From Acidithiobacillus thiooxidans ATCC 19377 (GTDB taxonomy: Bacteria > Pseudomonadota > Gammaproteobacteria > Acidithiobacillales > Acidithiobacillaceae), in contig NZ_CP045571.1 of the NCBI RefSeq assembly GCF_009662475.1, positions 556,501 to 620,500 of the forward strand: DNA of 64,000 nt. Reading direction: 5' to 3'. Numbering within the stretch: position 1 is the first letter of the stretch; every line of letters begins with the position of its first letter. The notes below the pieces were generated by a model. It did not search any database. It was not told the origin of the DNA and was given only the letters and a program-made list of their open reading frames with translations. Below are positions 25,065-32,951 of the stretch, in pieces. The position numbers were made by a program, and so were the translations under genes.

Positions 25065-26210
25065 ATGAAAAAGCAGATCGAAGTGGCGGTTCTTGGGTCC
25101 CTGTTCGCGGTCTTGCCAGTTTGTGCGCTGGGCGGCGATTCCGCGACGATAGCGCAGCTACAGGCGGAGAACGCCGCGATAATCGCAGGAAACCTTTCGG
25201 TGAACCCACAGGCGTCATTGCAGGCCATTCCCCAAGTGGGGCAGGGGGTTGGAACCGTATCCTCCGAATTGCAGGCCGTCCAGGCGGACAATGCACAGAT
25301 CCAGCGGCTTGCGAGTGATTGGGGGAACGTGCAGCAACAGGCCGCCAATTATGCGCAGGTTGCGTCTTACGCCAGACTCTCGGGCATCGGTCCGCGTGTT
25401 CAGACCCCATTCGGCATTGAGCAATGCCATAACGTGCGATGGGACGACCAGATCCGGCAACTGATCACGGGCGGATTGAATCTCGCGGGAGATGCGGAGG
25501 CGGAAGCCTATGCCATGCAGGCGATCGACACGCAGATTGTGCAGGATGTCGCCGACCTGATGAACGCCCAGGCCCGCCAGGTGTTGAAGACCTCGTCCGC
25601 GCCGAGCCTGGCCACCGTGCAGGCGGAATCGAAACGGGTGGAATCGGCGGCCGATGCCCTGGACCGTCTGCTGAACGGGGTGGGGCAGCAGATTGCGGCC
25701 GCCTTTGGGCCAAACAGTACGTTCCAACCGCTTCCTCTGGCGGGCAACTCGCACCCGGGCATTGGTAGTTACCCGAATCTCTCGGCGGTGCAGTGGATTC
25801 CGGGACCCGATGATGGGGCACCGATTGGCTGGTACCTGCGGTATTCCAATGATCTATTCCCGCGACTGGAAGATCGTTGCCCGACAGGATCGGCCAGCAT
25901 TCCCGAGATTTCGGCGTCCACCATTCTGACTTCTGCCCAGCAGGCGGTGACGGATGAACCGGCTCTGGCGCCTTTGCTTGCCAGCCTGGAGGGCGGGTCC
26001 GTGTGGAGCCTTGCTGGGGGCGGCCATGCTGGCGGCAGCCTCGCGGCGGCTGGGCCTTTGATGGGTGGGCAGTACACAGAGCGGACGCAATTGGTGAAGG
26101 CGTTGGGGTACGACATGAATCAGGTCAGCAACTACATGGTGCCCATAAACGGCGACGTGGCGAATTTCGCGGCCCAGGCCAATACGCTGACGCAATCGCT
26201 ATCGCAGTAG
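25065..26210 (+). CDS. Secreted protein of unknown function within the trb cluster
   Basis: A 381-aa protein with a clear Sec signal peptide (MKKQIEVAVLGSLFAVLPVC and ALGGD). The mature part is Q- and A-rich, with a predicted coiled coil at about 25-95 (ELQAVQADNAQIQRL, QQQAANYAQVASYARL). Four cysteines are visible including QCHNVRW and DRCPTGS, which could form periplasmic disulphides. A glycine-rich segment (LAGGGHAGGSLAAAGPLMGG) precedes the end. GGAGAGTGAG is its ribosome-binding site, two bases after trbE. It sits where IncP elements have no equivalent; a minor pilus component similar to VirB5 is possible, but TrbJ is encoded separately. Confidence 0.7.
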   Translation: MKKQIEVAVLGSLFAVLPVCALGGDSATIAQLQAENAAIIAGNLSVNPQASLQAIPQVGQGVGTVSSELQAVQADNAQIQRLASDWGNVQQQAANYAQVASYARLSGIGPRVQTPFGIEQCHNVRWDDQIRQLITGGLNLAGDAEAEAYAMQAIDTQIVQDVADLMNAQARQVLKTSSAPSLATVQAESKRVESAADALDRLLNGVGQQIAAAFGPNSTFQPLPLAGNSHPGIGSYPNLSAVQWIPGPDDGAPIGWYLRYSNDLFPRLEDRCPTGSASIPEISASTILTSAQQAVTDEPALAPLLASLEGGSVWSLAGGGHAGGSLAAAGPLMGGQYTERTQLVKALGYDMNQVSNYMVPINGDVANFAAQANTLTQSLSQ

Positions 26211-26215
26211 GCGAC

Positions 26216-26292
26216 AGGCATCTCCACCCAGCTCTGATCTATACCCATGGAGTCCAGATCATTGCGCCGGGATCGGCGCAGGGAGGTTTTCT
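26216..26292 (+). promoter_or_regulatory. GATCTATACC leader element, copy F (divergent)
   Basis: GATCTATACC is intact at 26236-26245, but the upstream half-site (CATCTCC at 26219-26225) lacks TAT, and the outer pairing is reduced to CCC with GGG. Instead GCGCC (26264-26268) and GGCGC (26275-26279) form a separate hairpin just before AGGGAGG, the ribosome-binding site of trbJ at 26293. Confidence 0.6.
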
Positions 26293-27033
26293 ATGAGCAT
26301 CCAAAGCAAGGCCGTCTTTTTGGGCATGAGCCTCGCTCTATTACCAGCGCCCGCCTTCGCCGTCAGTGAAATAGCCGGGGCCACTTTCCCAGAACAGATT
26401 GTACAGGAAGCAACGTCTGTTGAGCAGTTGGCGAAGCAGGCGCAGGAAGTGACGACACAGATCAGCATGTATGCCAACGATATCGAGCGCTATCAGAACA
26501 TGGTGACCAACACCATGGATATGCCTGCGGGCGTGTTCGCGCAGATCTGGAATCCGCTGGTGGGATCCATTCAGAAGCTCACGTCCATTTACAGCCAGGC
26601 GCAGGCCCTGGGTTATGCCGGGCAGAATATCGGGGCACAGCTGGCCCAGGAGTATCAGGGAGCGGGCAGCTCCATCCAGAACCTGTCCTCCGTCTATGCC
26701 AACTGGAACCAGACGACCAACACCGACATGGAAGACGCCTTGCAGTCCCAGCACTTGGCGGCGGCAAACTTCGCCACTCAGGACTCGTCCATGCAGACGA
26801 TTCAGAATGAAGCACAAACAGCTCAGGGCCGGGAGCAGGTGGCCGCTGCCGCCGTGGCTGCGGCCAACGTCACCACCAAGTCGATCCAGCAACTGGAGCA
26901 GATCACCATGGCTGGACAGGATGCGGTACTGGCGTATCAGCGGCAGAAGAAGGCGGAAAAGAACGTGACTGCGCAAGAAGCGTCAGACGGGCTCTTTTCC
27001 GGTGGCACGAACAACCCAAGTCTTTTGCCTTGA
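26293..27033 (+). CDS. trbJ: TrbJ-type conjugative transfer protein (VirB5-like)
   Basis: A 246-aa periplasmic protein: signal peptide MSIQSKAVFLGMSLALLPAP and AFAVSE, then helical segments with the TrbJ pattern ATFPEQIVQEATSVEQLAKQ, QISMYANDIERYQNMV, and LQSQHLAAANFATQDSSM. VirB5/TrbJ proteins are minor pilus-tip subunits. The C-terminus ends DGLFSGGTNNPSLLP, almost identical to the end of the EexN lipoprotein encoded next. It is the first gene of the leader-F unit. Confidence 0.85.
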   Translation: MSIQSKAVFLGMSLALLPAPAFAVSEIAGATFPEQIVQEATSVEQLAKQAQEVTTQISMYANDIERYQNMVTNTMDMPAGVFAQIWNPLVGSIQKLTSIYSQAQALGYAGQNIGAQLAQEYQGAGSSIQNLSSVYANWNQTTNTDMEDALQSQHLAAANFATQDSSMQTIQNEAQTAQGREQVAAAAVAAANVTTKSIQQLEQITMAGQDAVLAYQRQKKAEKNVTAQEASDGLFSGGTNNPSLLP

Positions 27034-27044
27034 AGGAGATGATG

Positions 27045-27299
27045 ATGAAAAAAGCCCTATTGCTCGCAGTACTAGGCGCCATGTTGGCCGGTTGCGCACA
27101 CCAGCCAGTATACACCGCGCATTATTATCGGACGCACAAGGCAGCGCTCAAAAAGGAAATTGCCTTCTGCGCGAAGGCTGAAAAGCTATCGGATAGCGAG
27201 GAAAAGAACTGTCGGACGGCGCACGAGGTACGGTCGGATGAAGAGGCGGCAGACGGACTCTTCTCTGGCGGCACGAACAACCCTGCATTGCTGCCATAA
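27045..27299 (+). CDS. EexN-type entry-exclusion lipoprotein
   Basis: An 84-aa lipoprotein: MKKALLLAVLGAMLAGCAHQ ends in the lipobox LAGC. The mature part has the EexN pattern YYRTHKAALKKEIAFCAKAE followed by EEKNCRTAHEVRSDEE with two cysteines. EexN proteins block redundant transfer into cells already carrying the element. AAGGAG lies six bases before the third of three clustered ATGs (27045). The tail ADGLFSGGTNNPALLP repeats the TrbJ tail. A truncated second copy of this gene is at 30.8 kb. Confidence 0.8.
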   Translation: MKKALLLAVLGAMLAGCAHQPVYTAHYYRTHKAALKKEIAFCAKAEKLSDSEEKNCRTAHEVRSDEEAADGLFSGGTNNPALLP

Positions 27300-27312
27300 A
27301 GAGGTTGGGCTT

Positions 27313-29085
27313 ATGCGTGGACTACGCAGGTTTCCGTGGGTCGTGGGCATGCTTCTGGGTGCCGTCCCCGCCATTTCATTCGCAGCGGGTTCGGGATCGT
27401 TGGGCCAGGTACAAAGCCTTTTGCGAGGCAAAATTCTTCCCTGGCAAAGTGTCATGCAAACGGCGGCCACGGATCTGTTCTACGTCCTGGCGGCGGTCGA
27501 GTTCTCCGTCCTCTTTTTGAACCATGTTCTGCAAAAGCGTGGGCACGAAGATCTCTTTGCCGGTATCATCAAGAAGGTGGTGACGCTGGGGTTTTTTCTG
27601 ACCCTGCTGGACAACTCCGGGACCTGGATTCCCGACATCATCAATGGTCTGGCCGGTGGAGCGCACGCGCTTGGAGTGACGGCTGTGACGCCCGGGCAGA
27701 TCGCGACGGAGGCTCTTCAGGCATTTCTCGGGATCGTGCTGTCTCCAATAGCTGCCGCCACCCACAACGCGAGCAATACCTTCAGCGACATTTTCAGTGG
27801 TAACTTCTCTGCGGCTTTCTCTTCTGCGGCCAAAACGGTCGCCAGCAGCAATCCGGCATCGCTCCTGGTAGAGACCCTCCTGGCGGGGATCATTGGTCTG
27901 CTGGCGGGGATGGGTATTCTGGTCATGGCCCTGGAGTTCCTGATGGTCCAGATCGAGAGCTACCTGGTGATCGCCCTGGGCGTGATCATGCTGGCCGGCG
28001 GCGGGCTGCGCTGGACGGCAAAGTATGTCGGCAGTTACTTCGATTACGCCATCAACGTGGGTGTCCGTCTTTTTGTCCTGACCGCGCTGGCGTATCTGGT
28101 GACCTACAGCATCGTGCCGCTGATCAAGACGATCCTGGAGAACGTCACCAATCCGCTCCAGGCGGGGTTCGAGGTGCTCATTCTGGGCGCGGTGATCGCG
28201 CTGCTTCCCCGAAAGGCTTCGAGTATTGCCAGCAGCCTGCTTTCCGGCCAGTCCAGCTTCTCTGGCGGGGAGCTTGCGAAAGAGGGCGGGATGATCGCCG
28301 GTGGTACGGTAGCGGCTGGAGCGGGAGTGGCGGCCCTAGGCGTTGGTGCGGCTGGCGGTCTCACCGCTGGTGGACTCTCCGCAGCGGCGGGCGCTGGAGG
28401 CGGTGCAGCCGGAGGCGCTGGCAGCCTTGCAGGCGGCGGCCTTGCCGGAGCCGCGGGTGCGGGAGAGACCAGCGCGGCGGCTGGTGTGGCGGCCCCGGAA
28501 GCTGGAGCGATGTCCGCAGGTGGTGGTGCGAGTTCCGGCGCGGGCGAGGGGAACGCTGTCCCTGCCCCCAGCGCTGGCGGTTCGACGGGTGATGAGGCTC
28601 CACAGGCATCCAGGGCTGTGCAGGCTCCAGCGACCAGCACGCAATCCACTGGCCAGCAAAACCCATCCAAGGGTGTCGAGGCACCGATCCAGGAAGCTGG
28701 AAAGGAAGCGGGCCAGGATAAGCAGAACGATCAGGAAATGAGCGCAAGCGAACCCTTTGCAGGGGGTGAACCCCATCCCGATGCGCCGCCCGCTCCGGTC
28801 AATGCGGTTCCGACTCCTAAGCCCGTCAGTGCGCCTTCCGGCGGTGGCGGTCAGGGAAGCACGGCGGCTCCGGCTCCGAGCGCGCCCGCAAGTGGCGGTG
28901 CCACGATGGACGATGTGGTCGAGCAGATGAAGCAGATGCAGGGGCAGCCGAAGGGGGTGGTGGATAAGGTGAAGGAGGACTTTGCCGATAGATTTCAAAA
29001 ACATGTGGAGGAAATAGCTACAACAAAATCAAATCAAGTCCAGAAGAACGCCATAGATACCAGTCACCCAAGAGATTTTGATTGA
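27313..29085 (+). CDS. trbL: TrbL/VirB6-type polytopic inner-membrane protein
   Basis: A 590-aa protein. Signal-like start (MRGLRRFPWVVGMLLGAVPA), then six or more membrane spans over residues 50-320 (LLAGIIGLLAGMGILVMALE, YLVIALGVIMLAGGGLRW) with the TrbL/VirB6 block. The C-terminal 270 residues are low-complexity G, A and P-rich (SAAAGAGGGAAGGAGSLAGG), as in other TrbL proteins, ending in a charged helix (VVDKVKEDFADRFQKHVEE). It forms part of the inner-membrane channel. The G/A tract contains two GC-rich repeat units at 28417-28447. The start at 27313 places it 13 bp after eexN. Confidence 0.88.
   Translation: MRGLRRFPWVVGMLLGAVPAISFAAGSGSLGQVQSLLRGKILPWQSVMQTAATDLFYVLAAVEFSVLFLNHVLQKRGHEDLFAGIIKKVVTLGFFLTLLDNSGTWIPDIINGLAGGAHALGVTAVTPGQIATEALQAFLGIVLSPIAAATHNASNTFSDIFSGNFSAAFSSAAKTVASSNPASLLVETLLAGIIGLLAGMGILVMALEFLMVQIESYLVIALGVIMLAGGGLRWTAKYVGSYFDYAINVGVRLFVLTALAYLVTYSIVPLIKTILENVTNPLQAGFEVLILGAVIALLPRKASSIASSLLSGQSSFSGGELAKEGGMIAGGTVAAGAGVAALGVGAAGGLTAGGLSAAAGAGGGAAGGAGSLAGGGLAGAAGAGETSAAAGVAAPEAGAMSAGGGASSGAGEGNAVPAPSAGGSTGDEAPQASRAVQAPATSTQSTGQQNPSKGVEAPIQEAGKEAGQDKQNDQEMSASEPFAGGEPHPDAPPAPVNAVPTPKPVSAPSGGGGQGSTAAPAPSAPASGGATMDDVVEQMKQMQGQPKGVVDKVKEDFADRFQKHVEEIATTKSNQVQKNAIDTSHPRDFD
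28417..28447. repeat. GC-rich 15-bp repeat units in the trbL tail
   Basis: GCTGGCAGCCTTGCAG and GCGGCGGCCTTGCCG, read as AGSLAGGGLAG. The same unit is read as AALPE in the ArdC-like gene, a different frame. Confidence 0.65.
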
Positions 29086-29170
29086 TGGCCTGCTCTTGAC
29101 ATGGCGGGATATCCGTGACGGTATACCACTAACAACGGGATTGGCAGAGCCACGGGCCAGGATATCTGAA

Positions 29171-29554
29171 ATGACCGCAACGATTTTTCGTTATAAACCT
29201 AATGGCGAGCGGGACCATTACCTTGAGCAGATAGAACGCGAGGTGGCGGAGCTTCACGCCCGGCCTGGGGACGGCGAGCTTTGGGCGTATATCTTCAGCC
29301 TCCCCATCAAGGCCCTCGCCTTCGTCCTGTTCCTGCCCTTCCGCTACGGCTACGGCAAGCATTTCCTGTTCCTGATTTTTGTGGCTCCTCTGCTGCTGAT
29401 ATTCGGGTGGGTGGCGGTGGAACTCGTACTGAAAATCCACGCGGAGCCTCAGGTGTTCCTGGCCCACTGGCAGGCGCATGTCATCCGGCACCCGGCAGCG
29501 GTCCATTGGACCTGGCTGGTCCGGGATCTGACGCAGACATTGGCTGCGGCGTGA
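29171..29554 (+). CDS. Small membrane protein at the end of the trbJ-trbL unit
   Basis: A 127-aa protein. A charged N-terminus (FRYKPNGERDHYLEQIEREV) is followed by two adjacent hydrophobic spans (ALAFVLFLPFRYGY and FLFLIFVAPLLLIFGWVAVE) and an amphipathic C-terminus. The ATG at 29171 with AGGA eight bases upstream is preferred; a TTG at 29078 overlapping the trbL stop would add 31 residues. No family was recognised. It may be a TrbK- or mating-pair accessory protein by position only. Confidence 0.5.
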   Translation: MTATIFRYKPNGERDHYLEQIEREVAELHARPGDGELWAYIFSLPIKALAFVLFLPFRYGYGKHFLFLIFVAPLLLIFGWVAVELVLKIHAEPQVFLAHWQAHVIRHPAAVHWTWLVRDLTQTLAAA

Positions 29555-29734
29555 CATGATTGCACCCGACCCTGTTCCTGACGTACCGGGATACATTTGC
29601 GGACACTCATCCTGTAGCGGCCCTCTGGACCTGATTGGCTCGGATGTGTGCAGGAAGGGTCAGAGACCATGTGGTCGAACGTGCTTGCGTCATGTCAAAC
29701 GTTTATGCTACAAGGAGCACGCAGGAGATTACCT

Positions 29735-30364
29735 ATGGAACGATACATGATATCAGCACCTTCGGCCTTTCCTTTCGATGCCCGGAAAGCTGCCCAAGTG
29801 GCAGCGTTCTTTCTTATTAAGGCGCGAGAGAGAGACGCAAACGTTTCCGTTCTGAAGCTCATGAAACTCATGTATCTCGCCGAACGGGAATCTTACAAGC
29901 AGTATGCTTCTCCCATGATTGGGGATGCGTTGTTTTCGATGCAACATGGACCCGTTCTATCCAATACGTTGAACCTCATCAACTCAGCACCCGATGAAAG
30001 GCAGGGTGGTGAACACTGGGATGAACTCATTTCAGAACGAAACGGGCATTATCTCTATCTACGCAGCGATGCACCGATACAACATGCTGATGACTTGCTT
30101 GAATTGAGCGAAGCGGATTTGGACATTCTTGAAAATCTATGGAATCAATTCTGTCGTTATTCGGCTCACGATATAAGGGAATACACCCATAACCCGGAAA
30201 ACTGCCCGGAATGGGAAGATCCGGGCAATTCCAGTCGCCCTATTTCTATGGAGACCATGCTGAGGAGTATGAATTACACGCCTGTAGCCATACAGGATAT
30301 TTGCGAGAACTTGGAGAAAATGGCATTTATCCAAGAAAAAACAAAAAATAACGTATTATATTAA
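29735..30364 (+). CDS. Panacea-domain (DUF4065) antitoxin
   Basis: A 209-aa protein with the Panacea/SocA-like domain: AQVAAFFLIKARERDANVSV then LKLMKLMYLAERESYKQYA, the conserved Y-L-A-E-R helix, and PMIGDALFSMQHGPVLSNTL. Panacea proteins are antitoxins with exchangeable toxin partners. AGGAG stands seven bases before the ATG. The stop is one base from the next gene, making a two-gene module. It is the first cargo after the trbL unit, and its AT content is higher than that of the tra genes, suggesting a separate origin. Confidence 0.8.
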   Translation: MERYMISAPSAFPFDARKAAQVAAFFLIKARERDANVSVLKLMKLMYLAERESYKQYASPMIGDALFSMQHGPVLSNTLNLINSAPDERQGGEHWDELISERNGHYLYLRSDAPIQHADDLLELSEADLDILENLWNQFCRYSAHDIREYTHNPENCPEWEDPGNSSRPISMETMLRSMNYTPVAIQDICENLEKMAFIQEKTKNNVLY

Positions 30365-30365
30365 T

Positions 30366-30761
30366 ATGGTTCTTTCTCCTGGCGTCGCTCTATTTATTCC
30401 AAGCGGGCCATCTGGCGATCATTTATTTGTGATTGTGTTTGGTCCCAAAAAGTTACCAGCCTACGGTGATCAGGATCAGTTCCTTTTGGTTCCAATTTGT
30501 ACTGCTATCACTGGCTGTTCTCATGAGTGCCGAGTGCCTGTTGGGTGCCACCCATTCGTCACACATGACAGCTATGCTGATTTTGCGCATGCGCAAATAA
30601 GAAATATAGTGGACCTGTGCCAGAATGTAGAAACCACACTCTTTAGACTCCACCCTGTCAGGATTGACCCGCCGACGTTACAAAAAATGATCGACATCCT
30701 TCCAAGATCAAAGCAAGTGCGCCGATTCATAAATAAAGATTTTTTTGGAGATTCACGCTGA
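30366..30761 (+). CDS. Candidate toxin partner of the Panacea antitoxin
   Basis: A 131-aa protein (MVLSPGVALFIPSGPSGDHL and onwards) starting one base after the Panacea gene stop. The first 80 residues are strand-rich (FVIVFGPKK, FLLVPICTAITG, CRVPVGCHPFVTHDSYADFA), reminiscent of an SH3-like or PemK/MazF barrel, though the catalytic signature is not evident. Three cysteines and two histidines could be functional. The C-terminus is helical and basic. By gene order it should be the toxin of the pair. No named toxin family could be assigned. Confidence 0.6.
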   Translation: MVLSPGVALFIPSGPSGDHLFVIVFGPKKLPAYGDQDQFLLVPICTAITGCSHECRVPVGCHPFVTHDSYADFAHAQIRNIVDLCQNVETTLFRLHPVRIDPPTLQKMIDILPRSKQVRRFINKDFFGDSR

Positions 30762-30767
30762 AATTGT

Positions 30768-30848
30768 GGTTGCGGGAGTCAGCAGCCAGTCTATACGGCG
30801 TATTATTATGAGACGCACAAGAAAGCGCTCCGTAGCAACTCTGGTTAA
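30768..30848 (+). pseudogene. Truncated duplicate of the EexN lipoprotein gene
   Basis: In frame the bases read GCGSQQPVYTAYYYETHKKALRSNSG and stop, in blocks: GCGSQQPVYTA then YYYETHKKAL. They match the start of the mature EexN protein (GCAHQPVYTAHYYRTHKAAL) at 27093-27155. The signal peptide and the cysteine-rich tail are missing. The stop lies nine bases before the left end of the IS element. It is evidence that this island once held a second copy of the exclusion gene. Confidence 0.7.
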
Positions 30849-30857
30849 GCCCCTGTA

Positions 30858-32114
30858 GGGCACTTCGAATAACAAAAATTTCACGACTTGAGAATGGAAT
30901 ATTCCCCTTTCCTCGCCACTTTCAGGCGATTTTTACGCATTATCCCTACTTTATCTGCGTATTTCCAGTATTTTTAGCCTTTTTCGTGGGCTTTGGACGG
31001 ATTGATCCCTACCTGGCCACCGATTGCTGCATTAAGCAGGTAAATCGCCGCATGTTATAGACCAGATTCATCATGCCGATTTTGACTTCAGCGCGAGCCA
31101 TACCAATGGTGCGCAGAAACTTACCACCCTGCTGTACCATGGCGCCAAAGGCATGCTCAACCCGTGCGCGGTGGTGTGACCGGCGCGTGTTGGCCAACTC
31201 CTGGGCCTTGGTCAAGGGGCGGTTGCGTTGCGCCTTCTCGTGGATTCGGCTGCGGTAACCTTTTTGACATAGCATTTGCTCCGCTTCCGTTGAACGATAG
31301 GCGCTGTCCGCAAAAACCTGTACGCCCTGATTCTCCGGGTCCAGAAGCGCTTCCAGGCACTGACTGTCATGCACAGCGGCATCCGTGACCATGTACTGAT
31401 GAATCAGCTTGTGGCGCTTGTCCACGTTGATATGGTTCTTGTATCCGAAGAAACTGCGGCCATTCTTTTTGGTCCAGCGGGCATCGGTGTCTTTCTGGCG
31501 GCGCTTGGCGGGCTGATCCTGCCACGTCTGGGGCGTTTCGCCCTGATTGACCTGTTCCCGCTCCTTCCGGTGCATCCGTTGCCGTGGAACCGTCACAAAA
31601 CTCGCGTCGATGATTTGCCCGGCCCGTGCGGCGTAGCCGGCTTCCCGCAGAAAAGCATGGAAGGCCGTGAACAGTCGCTCCGTCAGTTTGGCCTGGGCCA
31701 GTGATTCACGGAATAGCCACAAGGTCGTGTTATCGGGTACGGCTTCCTCCAACCCAAGCCCCAGGAAACGCTGAAAACTGAGGCGATCCCGAACCTGGTA
31801 TTCGGTTTGTTCGTCGCTGAGATTGTGCAGTTGCTGTAACACCATCATCTTGAAGAGCAGCATCCGGTCGTAGGGCTTCCTCCCTCCCGGCCCTTTGGGC
31901 TTGGCCTTCGGCACACTCTCCAGAATTGGGCGGAAGCGCTCCCAGGGAATGAGCCGGTTGAGCAGCGGCAGGCCGTCGCCCAGCAAATCCAGTTCCCGCA
32001 ACCGGCGGTCTCCGGGGAAAAATCCTGTTTGCCCTACCAGTCCTGCCATGGTTGCTCTCCCTTCCAATCGGCTCCCTGCATTTTACTGGAAATGGGGAGT
32101 TTTTCGAACCGCCC
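30858..32114. mobile_element. IS5-family insertion sequence (1257 bp)
   Basis: The left end GGGCACTTCGAATAAC and the right end (reverse complement GGGCGGTTCGAAAAAC) form imperfect terminal inverted repeats. TGTA at 30854-30857 and 32115-32118 is a 4-bp target duplication. One intact transposase gene on the minus strand fills the element. Insertion occurred between the EexN remnant and the tail of a HigA-like antitoxin gene, whose reading frame now continues into the IS. Confidence 0.85.
31009..32049 (-). CDS. IS5-family transposase
   Basis: A 346-aa DDE transposase of the IS5 family. LLFKMMVLQQLHNLSDEQTE is the DUF772-like N-terminal block, GQIIDASFVTVPRQRMHRKE carries the first catalytic aspartate, FADSAYRSTEAEQML the second, and HHRARVEHAFGAMVQQGGKF the glutamate region. 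GGGAGAG precedes the ATG at 32049. The length is complete and no frameshift is seen, so the element may be active. Confidence 0.9.
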   Translation of the reverse strand: MAGLVGQTGFFPGDRRLRELDLLGDGLPLLNRLIPWERFRPILESVPKAKPKGPGGRKPYDRMLLFKMMVLQQLHNLSDEQTEYQVRDRLSFQRFLGLGLEEAVPDNTTLWLFRESLAQAKLTERLFTAFHAFLREAGYAARAGQIIDASFVTVPRQRMHRKEREQVNQGETPQTWQDQPAKRRQKDTDARWTKKNGRSFFGYKNHINVDKRHKLIHQYMVTDAAVHDSQCLEALLDPENQGVQVFADSAYRSTEAEQMLCQKGYRSRIHEKAQRNRPLTKAQELANTRRSHHRARVEHAFGAMVQQGGKFLRTIGMARAEVKIGMMNLVYNMRRFTCLMQQSVAR

Positions 32115-32423
32115 TGTAGCCGATGGGTGACTGCTTGTGTGTGCTGGTTGGAAGGAAAGCCGCAGGCCGAGTGCCTGGGTTATTTTCAGCACCGTTACCA
32201 GGCTCGGGTTCCCTGTTCCGGAAAGGGCCTTGTCCAATCCTTGGCGGCTCATGCCTACGTCGCGGGCAAGCTGGCTGAGGTTGCGGGCGCGGGCAACGTC
32301 TCCCAGCGCTGCAAGAATCAACGCGGGGTCGCCATCATCCATCGCAGCATCGAGATAGTGCGCAATATCGTCCTCAGTCTTGAGGTAATTCACGGTGTCG
32401 TAGCGTCTGAATTGCACTTCCAT
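32034..32423 (-). CDS. HigA-like antitoxin, C-terminus altered by IS insertion
   Basis: A 129-aa protein paralogous to the 18553-18852 antitoxin: YLKTEDDIAHYLDAAMDDGD, then ARNLSQLARDVGMSRQGLDK and GNPSLVTVLKITQALGLRL. The family is about 100 residues long. Here the frame crosses into the IS right end after HPSAT, adding 27 foreign residues (GRFEKLPISSKMQGADWKGE). The core helix-turn-helix and toxin-binding parts are intact, so it may still work. The ATG at 32423 was chosen by comparison with the paralogue. Confidence 0.75.
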   Translation of the reverse strand: MEVQFRRYDTVNYLKTEDDIAHYLDAAMDDGDPALILAALGDVARARNLSQLARDVGMSRQGLDKALSGTGNPSLVTVLKITQALGLRLSFQPAHTSSHPSATGRFEKLPISSKMQGADWKGEQPWQDW

Positions 32424-32430
32424 GATAACA

Positions 32431-32727
32431 TTACTCCTTCCATTGCGTTGCAATGGCTTTTGCCAAAGCAATGTCCCGTTCCTGGCTCCCCTTGTCTCCG
32501 CCGCACAGAAGCGCCACCACAACTGGTCCGCGCCTCATGAAATAGACGCGATAGCCAGGACCGTAGTCAATCCGCATTTCCGAGATGCCTTCACCTACAG
32601 GCTTCACGTCTCCAGGATTCCCAAGGCTCAATCGGCGCATCCGCACCTGAATCCTTGCGCGGGCTTGGTGGTCGCGCAGACCTTCGAGCCATTCTCTGAA
32701 CACGTTGGTTTCTATGAGTTCAAGCAT
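32431..32727 (-). CDS. RelE/HigB-like toxin, second copy
   Basis: A 98-aa toxin with the same blocks as the 18253-18549 protein: FREWLEGLRDHQARARIQVR, VGEGISEMRIDYGPGYRVYF and VVALLCGGDKGSQERDIALA. The spacing of seven bases to the antitoxin ATG is as in the first module. Upstream in-frame residues are rejected by alignment with the paralogue. The toxin appears intact, and its antitoxin carries the IS-derived tail. Confidence 0.82.
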   Translation of the reverse strand: MLELIETNVFREWLEGLRDHQARARIQVRMRRLSLGNPGDVKPVGEGISEMRIDYGPGYRVYFMRRGPVVVALLCGGDKGSQERDIALAKAIATQWKE

Positions 32728-32793
32728 ATGACAACCATAGTTGCTATGTGCTCGCATGTCAACCGCAGTTGACAGATGTTGATCATGCCCCGC

Positions 32794-32852
32794 GATCATC
32801 TCACCCGGCCCCGATCTATACCCTCTCAGGATCCCACCTGAGAGGGTTTTCC
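32794..32852 (+). promoter_or_regulatory. GATCTATACC leader element, copy G
   Basis: GATCTATACC at 32813-32822. ACCCTCTCAGG (32820-32830) pairs perfectly over 11 bases with CCTGAGAGGGT (32837-32847) around a six-base loop. TTTT follows the stem. GAGAGGG is the ribosome-binding site of the ATG at 32853. The upstream half-site is weak (TCATCTC at 32796). It is very similar to copy H at the other side of the hypothetical-gene pair. Confidence 0.78.
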
Positions 32853-32951
32853 ATGACCAGTCCCCTGCCTGCCGGCCAGCCTGCCAATGTCTCCAATCTC
32901 TGGTTCGAGATCCGCATGGCGCGATTTGATTTGCAGGACATTGCAATATGA
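32853..32951 (+). pseudogene. 32-codon fragment behind leader copy G
   Basis: The frame MTSPLPAGQPANVSNLWFEI continues to RMARFDLQDIAI and stops at 32949-32951, overlapping the next start. It is properly placed behind a leader element, like the first gene of every other transfer unit, but is far shorter. It is probably the N-terminus of a transfer-region gene cut off by arrival of the AT-richer genes that follow. No family was recognised. Confidence 0.45.

Noticed and set aside
29121-29170. GTATACC before the small membrane gene at 29171 as another leader copy
   Set aside because: There is no GATC before it, no half-site 20 bp upstream and no inverted repeat over the ribosome-binding site.
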